A DNA stretch of 64,000 nucleotides, taken from positions 868,001 through 932,000 of the forward strand of contig NZ_CP030060.1 in the NCBI RefSeq assembly GCF_015291745.1, given 5' to 3'. The translations under genes and the position numbers were made by a program. How positions within the stretch are numbered: position 1 is the first letter of the stretch; each line of letters opens with the position of its first letter. The notes beneath the pieces were generated by a model. That model had not been told where the DNA came from. It saw only the letters and a list, made by a program, of their open reading frames with translations, and did not search any database. The stretch is from Bradyrhizobium sp. CCBAU 53351. Its GTDB lineage: Bacteria > Pseudomonadota > Alphaproteobacteria > Rhizobiales > Xanthobacteraceae. Below are positions 31,391 through 41,374 of the stretch, in pieces.

Positions 31391-32310
31391 CAGATGCCCC
31401 TTGGGTTGATTACATCCCGGAACCAGTCGCCCAAGACGTTAATGGCCAGCGCGAGTGTAAGAAGGGTGGCGGCAGGAAACAGCAGGATCCACCACTGCCC
31501 AGCAAAAAGAAAGTCTTGCCCACTGCGGATCAATGTTCCAAGAGATGGTTGGGTGGGGGGCAGACCTGCGCCCAAGTAGGACAGCGTGGCTTCGGTAATA
31601 ATTGAAAGCGCAAGTGAGATTGTCGCGATCACGAGGATCGGTCGACGCACGTTTGGCAATATGTGCCGTACCAGCACTGTGCCCGTCGGAAGGCCTATCA
31701 TTAGGGCTGCCTGCACATACTCTCGCTGTTTCTCCCCCATCACGGCGCCGCGCACCGTGCGGGCATATGTGACCCATCCGGAAATTCCAATCGCCAATAT
31801 TACCATGTAGACAGCAAGGGCTTCGCGCGCGCTCGGTGGCAGTAGCGACCGCGTTAAGCCGGAAATAAGGAGCGCAATAAAAATGGCGGGGATGGACAAC
31901 TGGATGTCTGCGATACGCATGATCGCTGCGTCAATGTGTCCCCCGAAATAACCGGATATCAGGCCTAAGCTGACGCCGATCGACATTGAAACCAAAACAG
32001 AGGCAAGGCCCACTAGGAGTGAAACCCGTGTTCCATAAAGGGTCGCTGAAAGCACGTCACGTCCCTGATCGTCTGTGCCGAAAGCGTAGAAGCGGTTCGT
32101 GAACTCATTGATGCTCCAGGCCGGTGTATTTGACGAAAGCAGATCGAACGTGCTGGCGTCGAGAGTGTTCTGTGGTGCCCATAAAGGAGCTCCCAGGGCC
32201 GCGACAATGAGAGTTAGCAGTGCGAGCGTAGACAGAACTGCTCTGGGGGAACGGATGTAAGAGTGCCCGATATCAGAGTTAAACAATGCGGAAAGCTTGT
32301 GAATGGTCAT
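31390..32310 (-). CDS. ABC transporter permease, DppC/OppC type
   Basis: 306 residues using ATG 32310, which overlaps the dppB stop (ATGA) and has GGGAGGAG upstream; a longer start at 32361 would lie inside dppB. N-terminal membrane segment AVLSTLALLTLIVAALGAPL, the OppC-type segment FGTDDQGRDVLSATLYGTR, and further hydrophobic helices. The EAA-like loop for ATPase contact is REYVQAALMIGLPTGTVLVR. Inner membrane. Forms a heterodimer with the DppB-type permease. Confidence 0.93.
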   Translation of the reverse strand: MTIHKLSALFNSDIGHSYIRSPRAVLSTLALLTLIVAALGAPLWAPQNTLDASTFDLLSSNTPAWSINEFTNRFYAFGTDDQGRDVLSATLYGTRVSLLVGLASVLVSMSIGVSLGLISGYFGGHIDAAIMRIADIQLSIPAIFIALLISGLTRSLLPPSAREALAVYMVILAIGISGWVTYARTVRGAVMGEKQREYVQAALMIGLPTGTVLVRHILPNVRRPILVIATISLALSIITEATLSYLGAGLPPTQPSLGTLIRSGQDFLFAGQWWILLFPAATLLTLALAINVLGDWFRDVINPRGI

Positions 32311-33284
32311 CTGACTACTCCTCCCGTCCGCAGGCGAGGATCTAGAAGGTAGTAGACGCAATCCACGACCATGTTGATGGTAACGAAAATGATCGACACG
32401 ATGAGAAGGTATGCGGCCATGATTGGGACGTCGGAAAATCTAATGGAATTAATAAAGAGCAGCCCAACGCCTGGCCATTGGAATACTGTCTCAGTAACGA
32501 CGGCGAATGCGATGATGGATCCCAACTGCAAACCTGCAACCGTGACGACCGGAATCATCGTGTTCTTCAAAGCGTAAGAAAAATAGATGAGCCGGTCTGG
32601 CAGCCCTCGCGCGCGTGCGAACCGGATATGATCGGAATGCATGACCTCAAGCATTTCAGTGCGGACTAAACGCAAGATCAGCGTGAGTTGATAGGTGGCC
32701 AGTGAAATCGCGGGAAGGATGATAGCCTGCCAGCCGGTCTTAGTCAGTAACCCGGTGGTCCACCAGCCGATCTTCACCGTGTCGCCCCGTCCGAAGGACG
32801 GCAACCAGCCAAGTTTGACCGCGAACACGTAGATGAGGCCGATGCCGATTAAGAAGTTAGGCAGGGATACTGCGATCAGCGAGACCGTCAAGCTGAAGCC
32901 CGATAATATGGAGCGCGGCCGCAATGCTGTCACGACGCCAAGGGCGACTCCCGCTATCATTGCAAATATAAACGATAATATAGCTAGTTCCAGAGTCGCA
33001 GGCAGCCGCTCCAGGATCAAATCCAACACCGGCCTTCCAACGCGAGTGGAAATGCCGAAGTCCCCATGGAGTGCCGAACTGATAAAACGAAAGAACTGGA
33101 TGTAAAAGGGGCGGTCGAACCCGAGTTCCGCCGCTAGCCGCGCGCGGTCCTGCGCGGTCGCCTCCGGTCCGACCATATTCTGGAGCGGATCGCCGATAAA
33201 ATGAAAGGCGGCGAACGACAGAAACGCCGTCATCAGCATCACCGGCAACACGGACAGCAATCTGCGCAGAAAGAAACCTGTCAC
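32307..33284 (-). CDS. ABC transporter permease, DppB/OppB type
   Basis: 325 residues. N-terminal membrane helix (LLSVLPVMLMTAFLSFAAF), the family segment LGFDRPFYIQFFRFI, the GDFGISTRVGRPVLDLI motif and a cytoplasmic EAA-like loop (DHIRFARARGLPDRLIYF). Starts in a 4-bp overlap with the binding-protein gene, giving strict operon organisation. Inner membrane, substrate channel subunit. Confidence 0.94.
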   Translation of the reverse strand: MTGFFLRRLLSVLPVMLMTAFLSFAAFHFIGDPLQNMVGPEATAQDRARLAAELGFDRPFYIQFFRFISSALHGDFGISTRVGRPVLDLILERLPATLELAILSFIFAMIAGVALGVVTALRPRSILSGFSLTVSLIAVSLPNFLIGIGLIYVFAVKLGWLPSFGRGDTVKIGWWTTGLLTKTGWQAIILPAISLATYQLTLILRLVRTEMLEVMHSDHIRFARARGLPDRLIYFSYALKNTMIPVVTVAGLQLGSIIAFAVVTETVFQWPGVGLLFINSIRFSDVPIMAAYLLIVSIIFVTINMVVDCVYYLLDPRLRTGGVVR

Positions 33285-34906
33285 TTGTCCACCTTGATGG
33301 TTTTCACGGAGATCTGATTACCAACGTTTGGCGTAACGTGAATCTTCTTCTGCGTTGCACGCGCCAACACCTGCGCGTGAATCGGTAGATAGAAACACTC
33401 GTCCTGAACGGTCTTCCAAATTTCGGCGATTATGGTTTTACGTCTTTGAGGATCGGCTTCCGACCGGAGTAATTCAATTTTGGCATCAATCTCCGGGTTT
33501 TTGTAATTCGCTGCAGCCCAGGCGCCCCGAGAGTGGACGAGATTATCGAAGATTAATTGAGAATCGTATGAGCCCCACGTCATCAGGTAAAAGTCGGTCT
33601 TCCTATTGAGAACTAGAGGCCAGACGACTGCGCTGGGTTGGACATCGAGATGCACGGTGACACCGATCTTGGCGAGCATTGCCACCACGGCCTGACAGAT
33701 GCGCTCGTCGTTCACCATGCCGTCATTTGGACAGTTTAGAGTGACCGAAAATCCGTTGGGGTAACCTGCCTCGGCCATAAGCTGCTTGGCTTGGTCAATA
33801 TTGAGCTTTGGGAACTTACCCAATTCTTCCGTATAGCCGTCGGCGATCGGCGAAATGATTGTACCGAGCGGAACCGACTCCCCTCGCATGATTGCCGACT
33901 TGATCGCTAGACGATCAATGGACATGTTCATTGCGTGGCGCACCCGCTTGTCGGCGAAAGGATTTCCCTTTGCTTCCCCGCTGGCAAGTGTGTTCGCGCT
34001 TGTATTGACGCCTAAAAAAACCGTGCGAATCTCTGGGCCGCGAACCACCCGAAGGCTTTCATTCTGCTCCAACCGTGAAATGTCTTGGGGGGGGACGTCT
34101 TGGAGAAAATTAACTTCTCCGCTGATCAATGCGGATACACGCGTCGCGGCCGACTGGATAGGGGTATAGATGATCCGATCGATATCGATTGGGAACTGGC
34201 CGATACCCCAGTATTTATCGTAAGCTTCCAACTCCGAACGGCGATCCGATTCTCGGCTTACAAGGCGATAGGCGCCAGTGCCGTTCTCATGGCGAGCAGC
34301 ATAGTTTTCTTTCCCGCCTTTAAAATCCTGCGGAACAACGGAGTCGTTCTTCTCGGCCCATGCTCTATTCATTATGAAGATGCTTGCCAAGTTTTCGGGC
34401 AGAAGAGGGCTGGGTCCCTTTGTCTTGACCTGCACGGTGTAGTCGTCCTTCGCGATGGCTTCCTCAACCGCGGCGGCAGCCAGATAGGTCCGCACATTCG
34501 AGGTTGGTGCCATAGCTCGCTGGATTGAAAATGCGGCGTCGTCGGCCTTAAATGGTGCGCCGTCGTGGAACGTAACGTTCCGGCGAAGCTTGAACTCCCA
34601 AACGTCGGGGTGATCAGGCAACATCCGCCATTCGGTCGCTAGTACTCCAATGAGCTTTCCGTCGTCGGAGCGCTCCACAAGGCCTTCGTACATCTGCCGA
34701 TTGAACGCAAAGGTCACGTTCTCATTATAGGCGTGAGGGTCTAGAGTCTGAACGTCCAAGCTCCGAGCCCATTTCAGCGTTTCCGCGCCCCCGGGTGAGA
34801 CGGTCATTAGTAGTGCCGCCACGCTTGCTATGGCGGCAAAACGCCGCTTGAGACGGGCTGGTCTGTGAATGAAACAGCGCGCAGTGGATTTCGGCATTTG
34901 GGACAT
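33281..34906 (-). CDS. Periplasmic substrate-binding protein (SBP_bac_5, DppA/OppA family)
   Basis: 541 residues with an N-terminal signal peptide (basic start, hydrophobic core FAAIASVAALLMTV, probable cut after GGA ~42). The mature start LKWARSLDVQTLDPHAYNE and the motif WEFKLRRNVTFHDGAPFKAD identify family 5 extracellular solute-binding proteins for peptides or similar compounds. First gene of a four-gene operon with overlapping ends. The ligand is unknown; it may be the amide or peptide substrate of a neighbouring catabolic cluster, which is an inference from position only. Confidence 0.94.
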   Translation of the reverse strand: MSQMPKSTARCFIHRPARLKRRFAAIASVAALLMTVSPGGAETLKWARSLDVQTLDPHAYNENVTFAFNRQMYEGLVERSDDGKLIGVLATEWRMLPDHPDVWEFKLRRNVTFHDGAPFKADDAAFSIQRAMAPTSNVRTYLAAAAVEEAIAKDDYTVQVKTKGPSPLLPENLASIFIMNRAWAEKNDSVVPQDFKGGKENYAARHENGTGAYRLVSRESDRRSELEAYDKYWGIGQFPIDIDRIIYTPIQSAATRVSALISGEVNFLQDVPPQDISRLEQNESLRVVRGPEIRTVFLGVNTSANTLASGEAKGNPFADKRVRHAMNMSIDRLAIKSAIMRGESVPLGTIISPIADGYTEELGKFPKLNIDQAKQLMAEAGYPNGFSVTLNCPNDGMVNDERICQAVVAMLAKIGVTVHLDVQPSAVVWPLVLNRKTDFYLMTWGSYDSQLIFDNLVHSRGAWAAANYKNPEIDAKIELLRSEADPQRRKTIIAEIWKTVQDECFYLPIHAQVLARATQKKIHVTPNVGNQISVKTIKVDK

Positions 34907-35392
34907 TCCTCTCTTGATCGCAGGGTAAACTGCGCCGCTAGATGTGGGCTATCACATCGGACAGGCTTCGGCCGTTTTTTGCTGCAGTTTGCCGGCCGAG
35001 GGCTGCCGTGGGCTGCGAATTCAGGGCGTCCTCTGCAGCAATTACGCGTATTCCCAGCGATTGCGCAGGATTGCGACAGTCGGCTGAATATTCCCTGCTC
35101 CTGGTCTAGGTCTCGTTATAGGTCCTGTGACCGTTGGGTTAGGAACGTCCGATCCCACTGAACTGCGGGCCTTTTATCACATTATCTCATCATGTGCCGA
35201 CAGCCGGTTTACGTCTGGCGTGAGTTTCCGGTTTGGGATCGAGCTTTGAGCAAGCGAGTGTCTGATGGCCGGCCCTTTGGGGATACCGTCCGCGGCCGGC
35301 TTCCGCTTCTGAACGGGAACGTCTTAGCAAGCTGTTTGGCGCACTAGTCACGTGAATCGTAGGCGCTGTTCAGCGGCCACCTACCGGATGAA
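34907..35392. other. Intergenic region upstream of the transporter operon
   Basis: Nearly 490 bp between the binding-protein start and IS66 debris. It should hold the operon promoter. I see no convincing gene; the frame 34865-35161 has no recognisable motif. The IS66 remnant on the right has no identified left terminal repeat here. Confidence 0.5.
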
Positions 35393-36579
35393 GGGGCGAT
35401 CTCCGACTCTGCGGTTCGGTTTCCCGGGTGGTTGCGTGTACTCCGCACGATCCCTCCCAAATATGCCTGCCGCGCCTGTGAGGGCCCGATCGTCCAGGCC
35501 TCGGCACCAGCGCGGCTCGTCGAGGGCGGCATGGCGACGACGGCGCTGATCGCGCATATCGCCGCGGCCAAATATGCCTGGCAATCGACGCTCTACCGCC
35601 AGACGCAGATCCTGGCGGGCCAAGGTGTTGTCGTCGATCGTCAGACGCTGGCGCGCTGGATGGGCAGCGCGGCGTGGCTGGTCAGGGGCCTCTACGACCT
35701 GCAACTGAAGACCATGCACGGCTTTGAGCGGTTGTTCTGCGATGAGACGCCGATGCCGGTGCTCGACCCGGTACGCGGCCGCACGAGGATCTGCCAGTTC
35801 TGGGCGCATGCGACGGACGATCGGGCGTGGAAGGGTCCGGCGCCGCCGGCGGTCGCCTACGTGTTCGCAGACGGTCGCGGCAAGAAGGAGATCGTGGCGC
35901 AGTTGGCCGGCTTCGAAGGCGTGCTGCAAGTCGACGGCTATGCCGCCTACGCCTCGCTGGTGGGCGATGCGAAGGTGCCGGGCAGATCCAGCTGGCGTAT
36001 TGTCTCGTTCACGCGCGCCGCAACTTCGTGAGGGTGCACAAGACGACGAACTCACCCTTCGCCGCGGAGGTCATCGAGCGCATCGCAGCCGTCTACGCGA
36101 TCGAGGAGAGGATCCGCGGTCTCGGCGCCGGGGAACGCCGCGCGGCGCGACAGGCCGAGACGAAGCCGCTCATGGAGGCGTTGAAGGCTCGACTGATCGC
36201 GGTGAAGGACGGGATCTCCCGCCGCTCGACGCTCATCAAGGCGATCGATTATATGCTCGAACGCTGGCAGGGCCTGACGGCATTCCTGGACGACGGGCGG
36301 CTCGAGGCGGACACCAACACGGTCGAACGATCAATCAGGCCGATTGCGATCGGAAAAAAGAACTCGTTGTTCAGTGGTGACGAAGGCGGAGGCGAGACTT
36401 GGTCGATACTTTCTTCGCTTCTTAACACGGCCAAATTGAATGGCCTCGACCCCGAGGCCTATCTCGTCGACGTTCTCGAGCGCATGGTGAGCGGCGCCGC
36501 GAAGGCCAACCAGCTGCACGAACTTCTGGCCTGGAACTGGAAGGCCGCACGCGAAGCCGAAAAGCGAGCCGTGGCATGA
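35393..36579 (+). pseudogene. tnpC: IS66 TnpC, 5'-truncated and frameshifted
   Basis: Begins within the zinc-binding region (RVLRTIPPKYACRACEG). It continues through FCDETPMPVLDPVRGRTRIC and VLQVDGYAAYASLVGDAKV, then shifts frame near 35985 to IQLAYCLVHARRNFVRVHK. The end NTVERSIRPIAIGKKNSLFS is intact to 36579. It is of the same subgroup as element A at 3352-6361. The first ~110 codons and tnpA/tnpB are missing. Confidence 0.9.
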
Positions 36580-37226
36580 CGAAGCCGAAGCAACGGCGGG
36601 GAACGCGAAAAGCACGCAAGACGACGATGGCGAACTATGCCATGTCATTCGAGCGGCTCGGGCAATGGATGAGCGAGCGCGCCAGGTCGCCGACGCTTCG
36701 GCATCCGCGGGCGACGTCGCTCTCCATGCTCGACGGCGCAGTGGCCGCTGTCGTCGCCGGGCCGGTCTCGATGGCCTCCGAGGAATGGGTGTGCCCGCTC
36801 CTTGGCGTAGATCCCGACGCCTTCAATCACGACACCGAGGAGTTCTCGGCGATCGCTGCCACGCTGATGCGCCACAACGCGATCAGCGAGACGCTGTCGA
36901 CGAGACCGGAGAGCTTCGAGCCGCTGTTCCTGCGATCGCCGGACGGCGACGTCGACCCGCAGCCCTGGTGCATGGGCTTCCACGCCGTCATGAAGCTTCG
37001 GCTTCTCGTCTGGTCGCGGCTTCTCTCCCCGAACGGAACCGAACACCTTATGCTGCGGCCGATCCTGGTCCATTGCATCGATGACGCCGGTCGACCCTTG
37101 CTACCCCCGGCCCGCCATACGCTGGCAACGCTGCCCGTCGCTCAAAACGCCTGGCGCGACATTCCAATAGCCGTTGAGGCCCTGCGGCAGTTCTGGATGC
37201 CTATGCGCTTCCAGCGGCGCGCGTAG
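36576..37226 (+). CDS. UPF0149 (YgfB/YecA-like) passenger protein of IS66
   Basis: 216 residues, ATGA overlap with tnpC. Shares LDGAVAAVVAGPVSM, CPLLGVDPDAFN and VDPQPWCMGFH with the passenger at 5738-6361, but is clearly diverged from it, so the association of this gene with the IS66 subgroup is old. Function unknown. Basic N-terminus (TKPKQRRGTRKARK). Confidence 0.85.
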   Translation: MTKPKQRRGTRKARKTTMANYAMSFERLGQWMSERARSPTLRHPRATSLSMLDGAVAAVVAGPVSMASEEWVCPLLGVDPDAFNHDTEEFSAIAATLMRHNAISETLSTRPESFEPLFLRSPDGDVDPQPWCMGFHAVMKLRLLVWSRLLSPNGTEHLMLRPILVHCIDDAGRPLLPPARHTLATLPVAQNAWRDIPIAVEALRQFWMPMRFQRRA

Positions 37227-37247
37227 GCCGTCCACGCCAGGTCCGTG

Positions 37248-37460
37248 GTCTGCTCGTACCGCTTACGGTTGTTCAGTGATACCGTGGACGGAGCCGAGGC
37301 CAGCGCCGTCGTCTATAGCCTGATGCTGACCTGCCGCGCCTCACGTGTCGTGCCGTTAGCGTGGTTGCGCCACGTCCTCACCGAATCGCCTCAGCGCGCC
37401 GGCGACGCCGATATTGCAGACCTGCTGCCCTTCAACTTCCACAAAGCCGCCACCGCCTGA
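37248..37460 (+). pseudogene. IS66 TnpC C-terminal tail of a third subgroup
   Basis: RLFSDTVDGAEASAVVYSLM, then WLRHVLTESPQRAGDADIAD and LLPFNFHKA before a stop form the C-terminal element of IS66 transposases of another lineage than the one just upstream. Everything before the tail is missing. Confidence 0.85.
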
Positions 37461-37532
37461 ACGGCCCCGCATCGCCCGATTCAAGGCAGTCCATCAAAAC
37501 CGCCGGCGTGCGGAGAAAATCGCGCTTACAGA

Positions 37533-37627
37533 TGATCCGCTATCGCTCCAGCCGCCCGCCGGACGCAATTCTGCGTGGCCGATTGCGCGATTTCGCCAAC
37601 GAGCGGCGGCGCTTCAGCTACCGCTGA
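37533..37627 (+). pseudogene. IS3-family orfB fragment
   Basis: MIRYRSSRPPDAILRGRLRD then FANERRRFSYR matches the N-terminal region of an IS3-type OrfB. It ends at the left flank of the intact IS3 element that follows. Confidence 0.6.
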
Positions 37628-37706
37628 CCTGAGGCCGGCAAACTGGACCAATTTTGGCTAGAGTCTTGCGCTGCCGAATCCCCTCGGCTGGGAGGAGCGG
37701 ACGACG

Positions 37707-37973
37707 ATGAAGGCCTCGAAGTTTTCGGACGCCCAGAAGGCGTTTATCCTGAAGCAGGGCAACGACGGGGTCCCGGTTGCGGAGATCTGCCGCAAATCCG
37801 GGATCAGCCAGGCGACCTATTTCAACTGGAAGAAAAAGTACGACGGACTGCTGCCGACCGAGATGCGCCGGTTGAAGCAGCTCGAGGACGAGAACGCCAA
37901 GCTGAAGAAGCTGGTGGCGGACCTATCGCTCGACAAGGAGATGCTGCAGGACGTGATCCGCCGAAAGCTGTGA
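37707..37973 (+). CDS. IS3-family OrfA
   Basis: 88 residues. Helix-turn-helix (KASKFSDAQKAFILKQGNDG, then VAEICRKSGISQATYFNWKK) and a leucine-zipper-like helix (RRLKQLEDENAKLKKLVADL). It binds the IS ends and partners OrfB. Overlaps orfB by 4 bp (GTGA). Confidence 0.93.
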   Translation: MKASKFSDAQKAFILKQGNDGVPVAEICRKSGISQATYFNWKKKYDGLLPTEMRRLKQLEDENAKLKKLVADLSLDKEMLQDVIRRKL

Positions 37974-38809
37974 AGCCTGGTCGGAAGCGCAAGCTCGTCG
38001 ATGAGGTTTGCGGGGAGTGGCAGGTCTCGATCCGCAAGGCTTGTAAGGCCCTCGAGTTCGATCGATCGACCTATCACTACAAATCTCGTCGCTCCGGCCA
38101 GGCGGCCCTCGAAGCTCGGATCAAGGAGATCTGCCATGTTCGCATCCGCTACGGCTATCGCCGCGTCCATGTGCTGTTGCGCCGCGAGGGATGGCGTCAC
38201 GGCCAGAACAAGACCCGTCGCATCTATCGCGAATTGGGCCTGCAATTGCGCAACAAATCGCCCAAGCGCCGGGTCAAGGCCAAGTTGCGCGACGACCGAC
38301 GGCCCGCGACGCGGGTCAACGAGATCTGGGCGATGGACTTCGTTCATGACCAGCTGGCCACCGGCGGCAATCTCCGGGTGCTCACGATCGTCGATATCTT
38401 CTCCCGCTTCTCGCCCGCACTGGAGCCGCGGCTCACCTTCCGCGGCACCGATGTCGTGGAGGTACTGGAAAGGGTTTGCAATGAAGTGGGACTCCCGGCG
38501 ACGATCCGGGTCGATCAAGGCAGCGAGTTCGTGTCGCGCGATCTTGACCTCTGGGCCTACCAGCGCGGCGTCACGCTGGACTTCTCACGACCCGGCAAGC
38601 CGACCGACAACGCCTTCATCGAAGCCTTCAACGGCCGCTTCCGGGCCGAATGCCTCAACACCCATTGGTTCCTGTCCCTTGCGGATGCCCGGCAAAAGGT
38701 GGAGACTTGGCGAAGATACTATAACGAAGAACGGCCCCACGGGGCGATCGGCAATCGGCCGCCGATTTTGCTGCAAAATCACGTCGGCGACACCAGCCCG
38801 CCAACGTGA
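37970..38809 (+). CDS. IS3-family OrfB transposase (DDE)
   Basis: 279 residues starting at GTG. Catalytic core: Asp in EIWAMDFVHDQLATGG, Asp in TIRVDQGSEFVSRD, and Glu in TDNAFIEAFNGRFRAECLN. In many IS3 elements OrfAB is made by frameshifting; here the 4-bp overlap suggests coupling as well. Complete, so this copy may be active. Confidence 0.93.
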   Translation: MKPGRKRKLVDEVCGEWQVSIRKACKALEFDRSTYHYKSRRSGQAALEARIKEICHVRIRYGYRRVHVLLRREGWRHGQNKTRRIYRELGLQLRNKSPKRRVKAKLRDDRRPATRVNEIWAMDFVHDQLATGGNLRVLTIVDIFSRFSPALEPRLTFRGTDVVEVLERVCNEVGLPATIRVDQGSEFVSRDLDLWAYQRGVTLDFSRPGKPTDNAFIEAFNGRFRAECLNTHWFLSLADARQKVETWRRYYNEERPHGAIGNRPPILLQNHVGDTSPPT

Positions 38810-38981
38810 TCAGAGGCGCAAAACTCTAGTTCCGGGTGGTCCAAAGTTCGGTCTCGCTGCACAAAACTCCGAGACTCTAACTGCCGCTGGATGAACATTC
38901 AGTGGCAGGTCACTCCGCTTACACATTCACGGTCGCACCTGATGGCGGAGAGCATTTGGATGAGAGGCTGTCGCGAGCTCG

Positions 38982-40304
38982 TCAAACCGGGGCTCCGCGG
39001 CCCGAAATCAAGTCTACGTATTGTTGCATTTGTTCTAAGTGACCGAAGTCGGCATTTTTCGCATCCAGGTGGTCTCTAAGTTGTTCAATGCGCATCACTT
39101 TGTTATCGCCCCTGTAGAAGATATTTCTAAACAAAGGAGTAGCGGTGACACTTTCGATGTAAGTACGGCTTCCTGCACTTGTATCACCTTTTGCGAACTG
39201 AAAGTTCAGCATCAAGCTCAAAATTAAATGTGGAGCCGTATACCAGTCCCAAGTTAGGCTACCCAAGGAGTAAGCGATGACCGCAACTCGGTTGGGATCA
39301 CGTGTAGTGCGGTAGTACTCGATCGGCTGAACTACGTGAGGATGATGGCCCAAAATTATGTCGGCGCCTTCCTCCACAAGCGCATGAGCGAGCTCAATTT
39401 GCTTTCGTCTTGGAAAAAACTCGAATTCGAAGCCCCAATGGATTGAGGCGATGATGACATCGGCATTCTGATGTTTACAGCTCCTTATTTGCGATTTGAG
39501 TAGCTCAAGATCGGCCACGACACGTTTGGACATGAGCGGTGACGCGTGCACACAATAATGTTCACCGTCGGGTAGGGGTCGCCCATTGAGACCGAATGTG
39601 ACCGACACGAACCCGAACCTGATGCCCCTCTTCGTGAAAACCGTGCCCCGGCCGTACTCCTCGGCGCATCGAGGGGCGCCGATTTCAATGATCCCATTCG
39701 CTCTGCAGAGCTCTTGAGTGGTTCGAAGACCCTGAACGCCCAAGTCCAATGAGTGATTGTTCGCGAGGTTAAGAATCGTGAAACGTCTACCCTGGTGTTC
39801 TGTTAATGCGGAATATTGGGCCGATGAGCAACACATCATCGAAGAGCGGCCGTCGCCTATAGCCTCGCTCACGACATGATCGTCTGCCACCACAGATTCA
39901 TAATTCGCGAAAGAGATATCGGCATTGAAGACAGCGGCTTCGATGCTCTCGAACAAAAGATCCTTAGAGTGTTCTAGCCCGCGCGCCTGGATCAGATCCC
40001 CCAGTGCACTCAGAGTCGCAGTCTGCTGCTTTCGAAATGCAGTCGGTAATTCCACAATAGACTTGTCGTTCAAGAACAACGCATCAGAAACATCCCGTGA
40101 TGTTCTCGTAATTGGGCGCGCGCTTTTATAGAACCAGTACGCGCGGTCAATTCCATCCATTTCTGCCGAATCTGTTGCAGCGCTTTCGAGCGGAAAATCC
40201 CACCAGCCAAATCGCTTGGCGTTTTCCGCCAGGTCCAACGTTTCCGGAGTTGTGCGCCAGACATCAACAGGCGTGTTGGGAAGTTTACGCGGCACGGCTT
40301 GCAT
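38982..40304 (-). CDS. CapA-family (PgsA-like) metallophosphatase-fold protein
   Basis: 440 residues. Landmarks of the CapA family: a segment AVFNADISFANYESVV, then LNLANNHSLDLGVQGLRTT (the NH box), VIIASIHWGFEFEF, and GADIILGHHPHVVQPIEYY (the GHHPH metal-site motif). The calcineurin-like fold usually binds metals. No signal peptide is visible, unlike exported capsule proteins. The role here is unknown; in soil bacteria such proteins accompany peptide or poly-gamma-glutamate metabolism, which would fit the peptide transporter nearby. Confidence 0.85.
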   Translation of the reverse strand: MQAVPRKLPNTPVDVWRTTPETLDLAENAKRFGWWDFPLESAATDSAEMDGIDRAYWFYKSARPITRTSRDVSDALFLNDKSIVELPTAFRKQQTATLSALGDLIQARGLEHSKDLLFESIEAAVFNADISFANYESVVADDHVVSEAIGDGRSSMMCCSSAQYSALTEHQGRRFTILNLANNHSLDLGVQGLRTTQELCRANGIIEIGAPRCAEEYGRGTVFTKRGIRFGFVSVTFGLNGRPLPDGEHYCVHASPLMSKRVVADLELLKSQIRSCKHQNADVIIASIHWGFEFEFFPRRKQIELAHALVEEGADIILGHHPHVVQPIEYYRTTRDPNRVAVIAYSLGSLTWDWYTAPHLILSLMLNFQFAKGDTSAGSRTYIESVTATPLFRNIFYRGDNKVMRIEQLRDHLDAKNADFGHLEQMQQYVDLISGRGAPV

Positions 40305-40564
40305 CTCCTCGTCGCATGGCTTTTGATCTACGGTTTATAGTCTGCGCAGCACGCAAACCAGGCTCTTTCGCATCCGAAGTCTCCGCAATGCACAAGCGCC
40401 ACAGGTGTTAACGTTGACGCGCGTGTCATACGCTTCAACGCAGCTCTTCGAGATTCCCTCTCAGGGGTAAGACGTTAGGATCTCGTTTTGCATCTCTTGC
40501 TCAGCGGAAAAGAGACAGAAAACAAACCGCTCGGCTTACTGAGGGAATCTCAAGAAGGGAAATC

Positions 40565-41182
40565 TCAGCTGTTTCGGGCGAATAACTTGCCTGAGAGTTC
40601 CGATACAATCTCCTCCGTCGTCACTTTCCGGACAGCGCCATATTGCATACGAAGAGAGTAATTGTGTCTCTCTTCAGTATAGGCGGCGCAGCAGTCGGTG
40701 ACGCAAATCATATGGAAGCTGCGATCTACACCGTCGCGCAGCGCCATATCGATGCATTGATCCGTTAAAACGCCAACAACAATTACCTCCTCAATGCCCA
40801 TGTTACGAAGAACCCGCTCCAGGATGGTCGAACTGAATACCCCAGAAGCTGTCTTTGGTAAGACGATGTCGTCTTCGCCAGGCGCTATCTCGGGAATTAC
40901 CTGAGCTCCCCATGACCCCTTTGGGATGACTAGCTTACGGTGGCAAAGCGAACGATCGCGCCCATCCTTGGTGAGGCTTTCGATTACCGTGTACATCACT
41001 TCCACGCCGCACGACCTCGCGGCTTGCAGTAGCCGCTGGACGTTCGGCACGATCTGATGTTTCACGCGGTCCACGTACTCCGGATATTTGCGCTGTTCTT
41101 CCTCAGAAATCTCGTGGTTCTGCAGGTCGACAACTAGCAATGCTGTTTTTTGAGGGTCAATGGGGCCGTCATAATTCTTCAT
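40565..41182 (-). CDS. Isochorismatase-family cysteine hydrolase (amidohydrolase)
   Basis: Start chosen at 41182 (MKNYDGPIDPQ), with AGGAG 8 bases upstream; 206 residues, the normal length. The catalytic triad is Asp19 in ALLVVDLQN, Lys110 in DIVLPKTASGVF and Cys143 in VLTDQCIDMALRD, preceded by the usual non-prolyl cis-peptide region. Members hydrolyse nicotinamide, N-carbamoyl amines, ureidoacrylate or isochorismate. Neighbouring amidase and malonyl-CoA-synthetase-like genes favour an amide or carbamoyl substrate (inference). Cytoplasmic. Confidence 0.9.
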   Translation of the reverse strand: MKNYDGPIDPQKTALLVVDLQNHEISEEEQRKYPEYVDRVKHQIVPNVQRLLQAARSCGVEVMYTVIESLTKDGRDRSLCHRKLVIPKGSWGAQVIPEIAPGEDDIVLPKTASGVFSSTILERVLRNMGIEEVIVVGVLTDQCIDMALRDGVDRSFHMICVTDCCAAYTEERHNYSLRMQYGAVRKVTTEEIVSELSGKLFARNS

Positions 41183-41374
41183 GTATCGCTCCTGGGTTTG
41201 ATCTACCCTTCCGATCAATCTAGCAAGGATCGTTCCATCGGGCCTGGGCCTATCATGTGACGGCGACTCGCGCTTCTTGAGACCGACCTTCGGTCGGCCT
41301 ATGAGCCAAGTTTCGTTGGAAAGCCTTGATCAAGAGCGGGCTGCCTGTTGCTCGTTCACAAGAGTGTTTTCTTA

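Larger units (their letters stand above)
37640..38845 (+). mobile_element. IS3-family element, intact
   Basis: orfA and orfB are both open. Imperfect inverted ends around AAACTGGACCAATTTTGG (left) and, reverse-complemented, AACTTTGGACCACCC (right) lie at about 37647 and 38840. Exact ends and target duplication were not resolved by eye. Confidence 0.75.

Noticed and set aside
34865..35161. 98-residue plus frame upstream of the transporter operon
   Set aside because: It overlaps the binding-protein signal peptide on the other strand and has random-looking composition.
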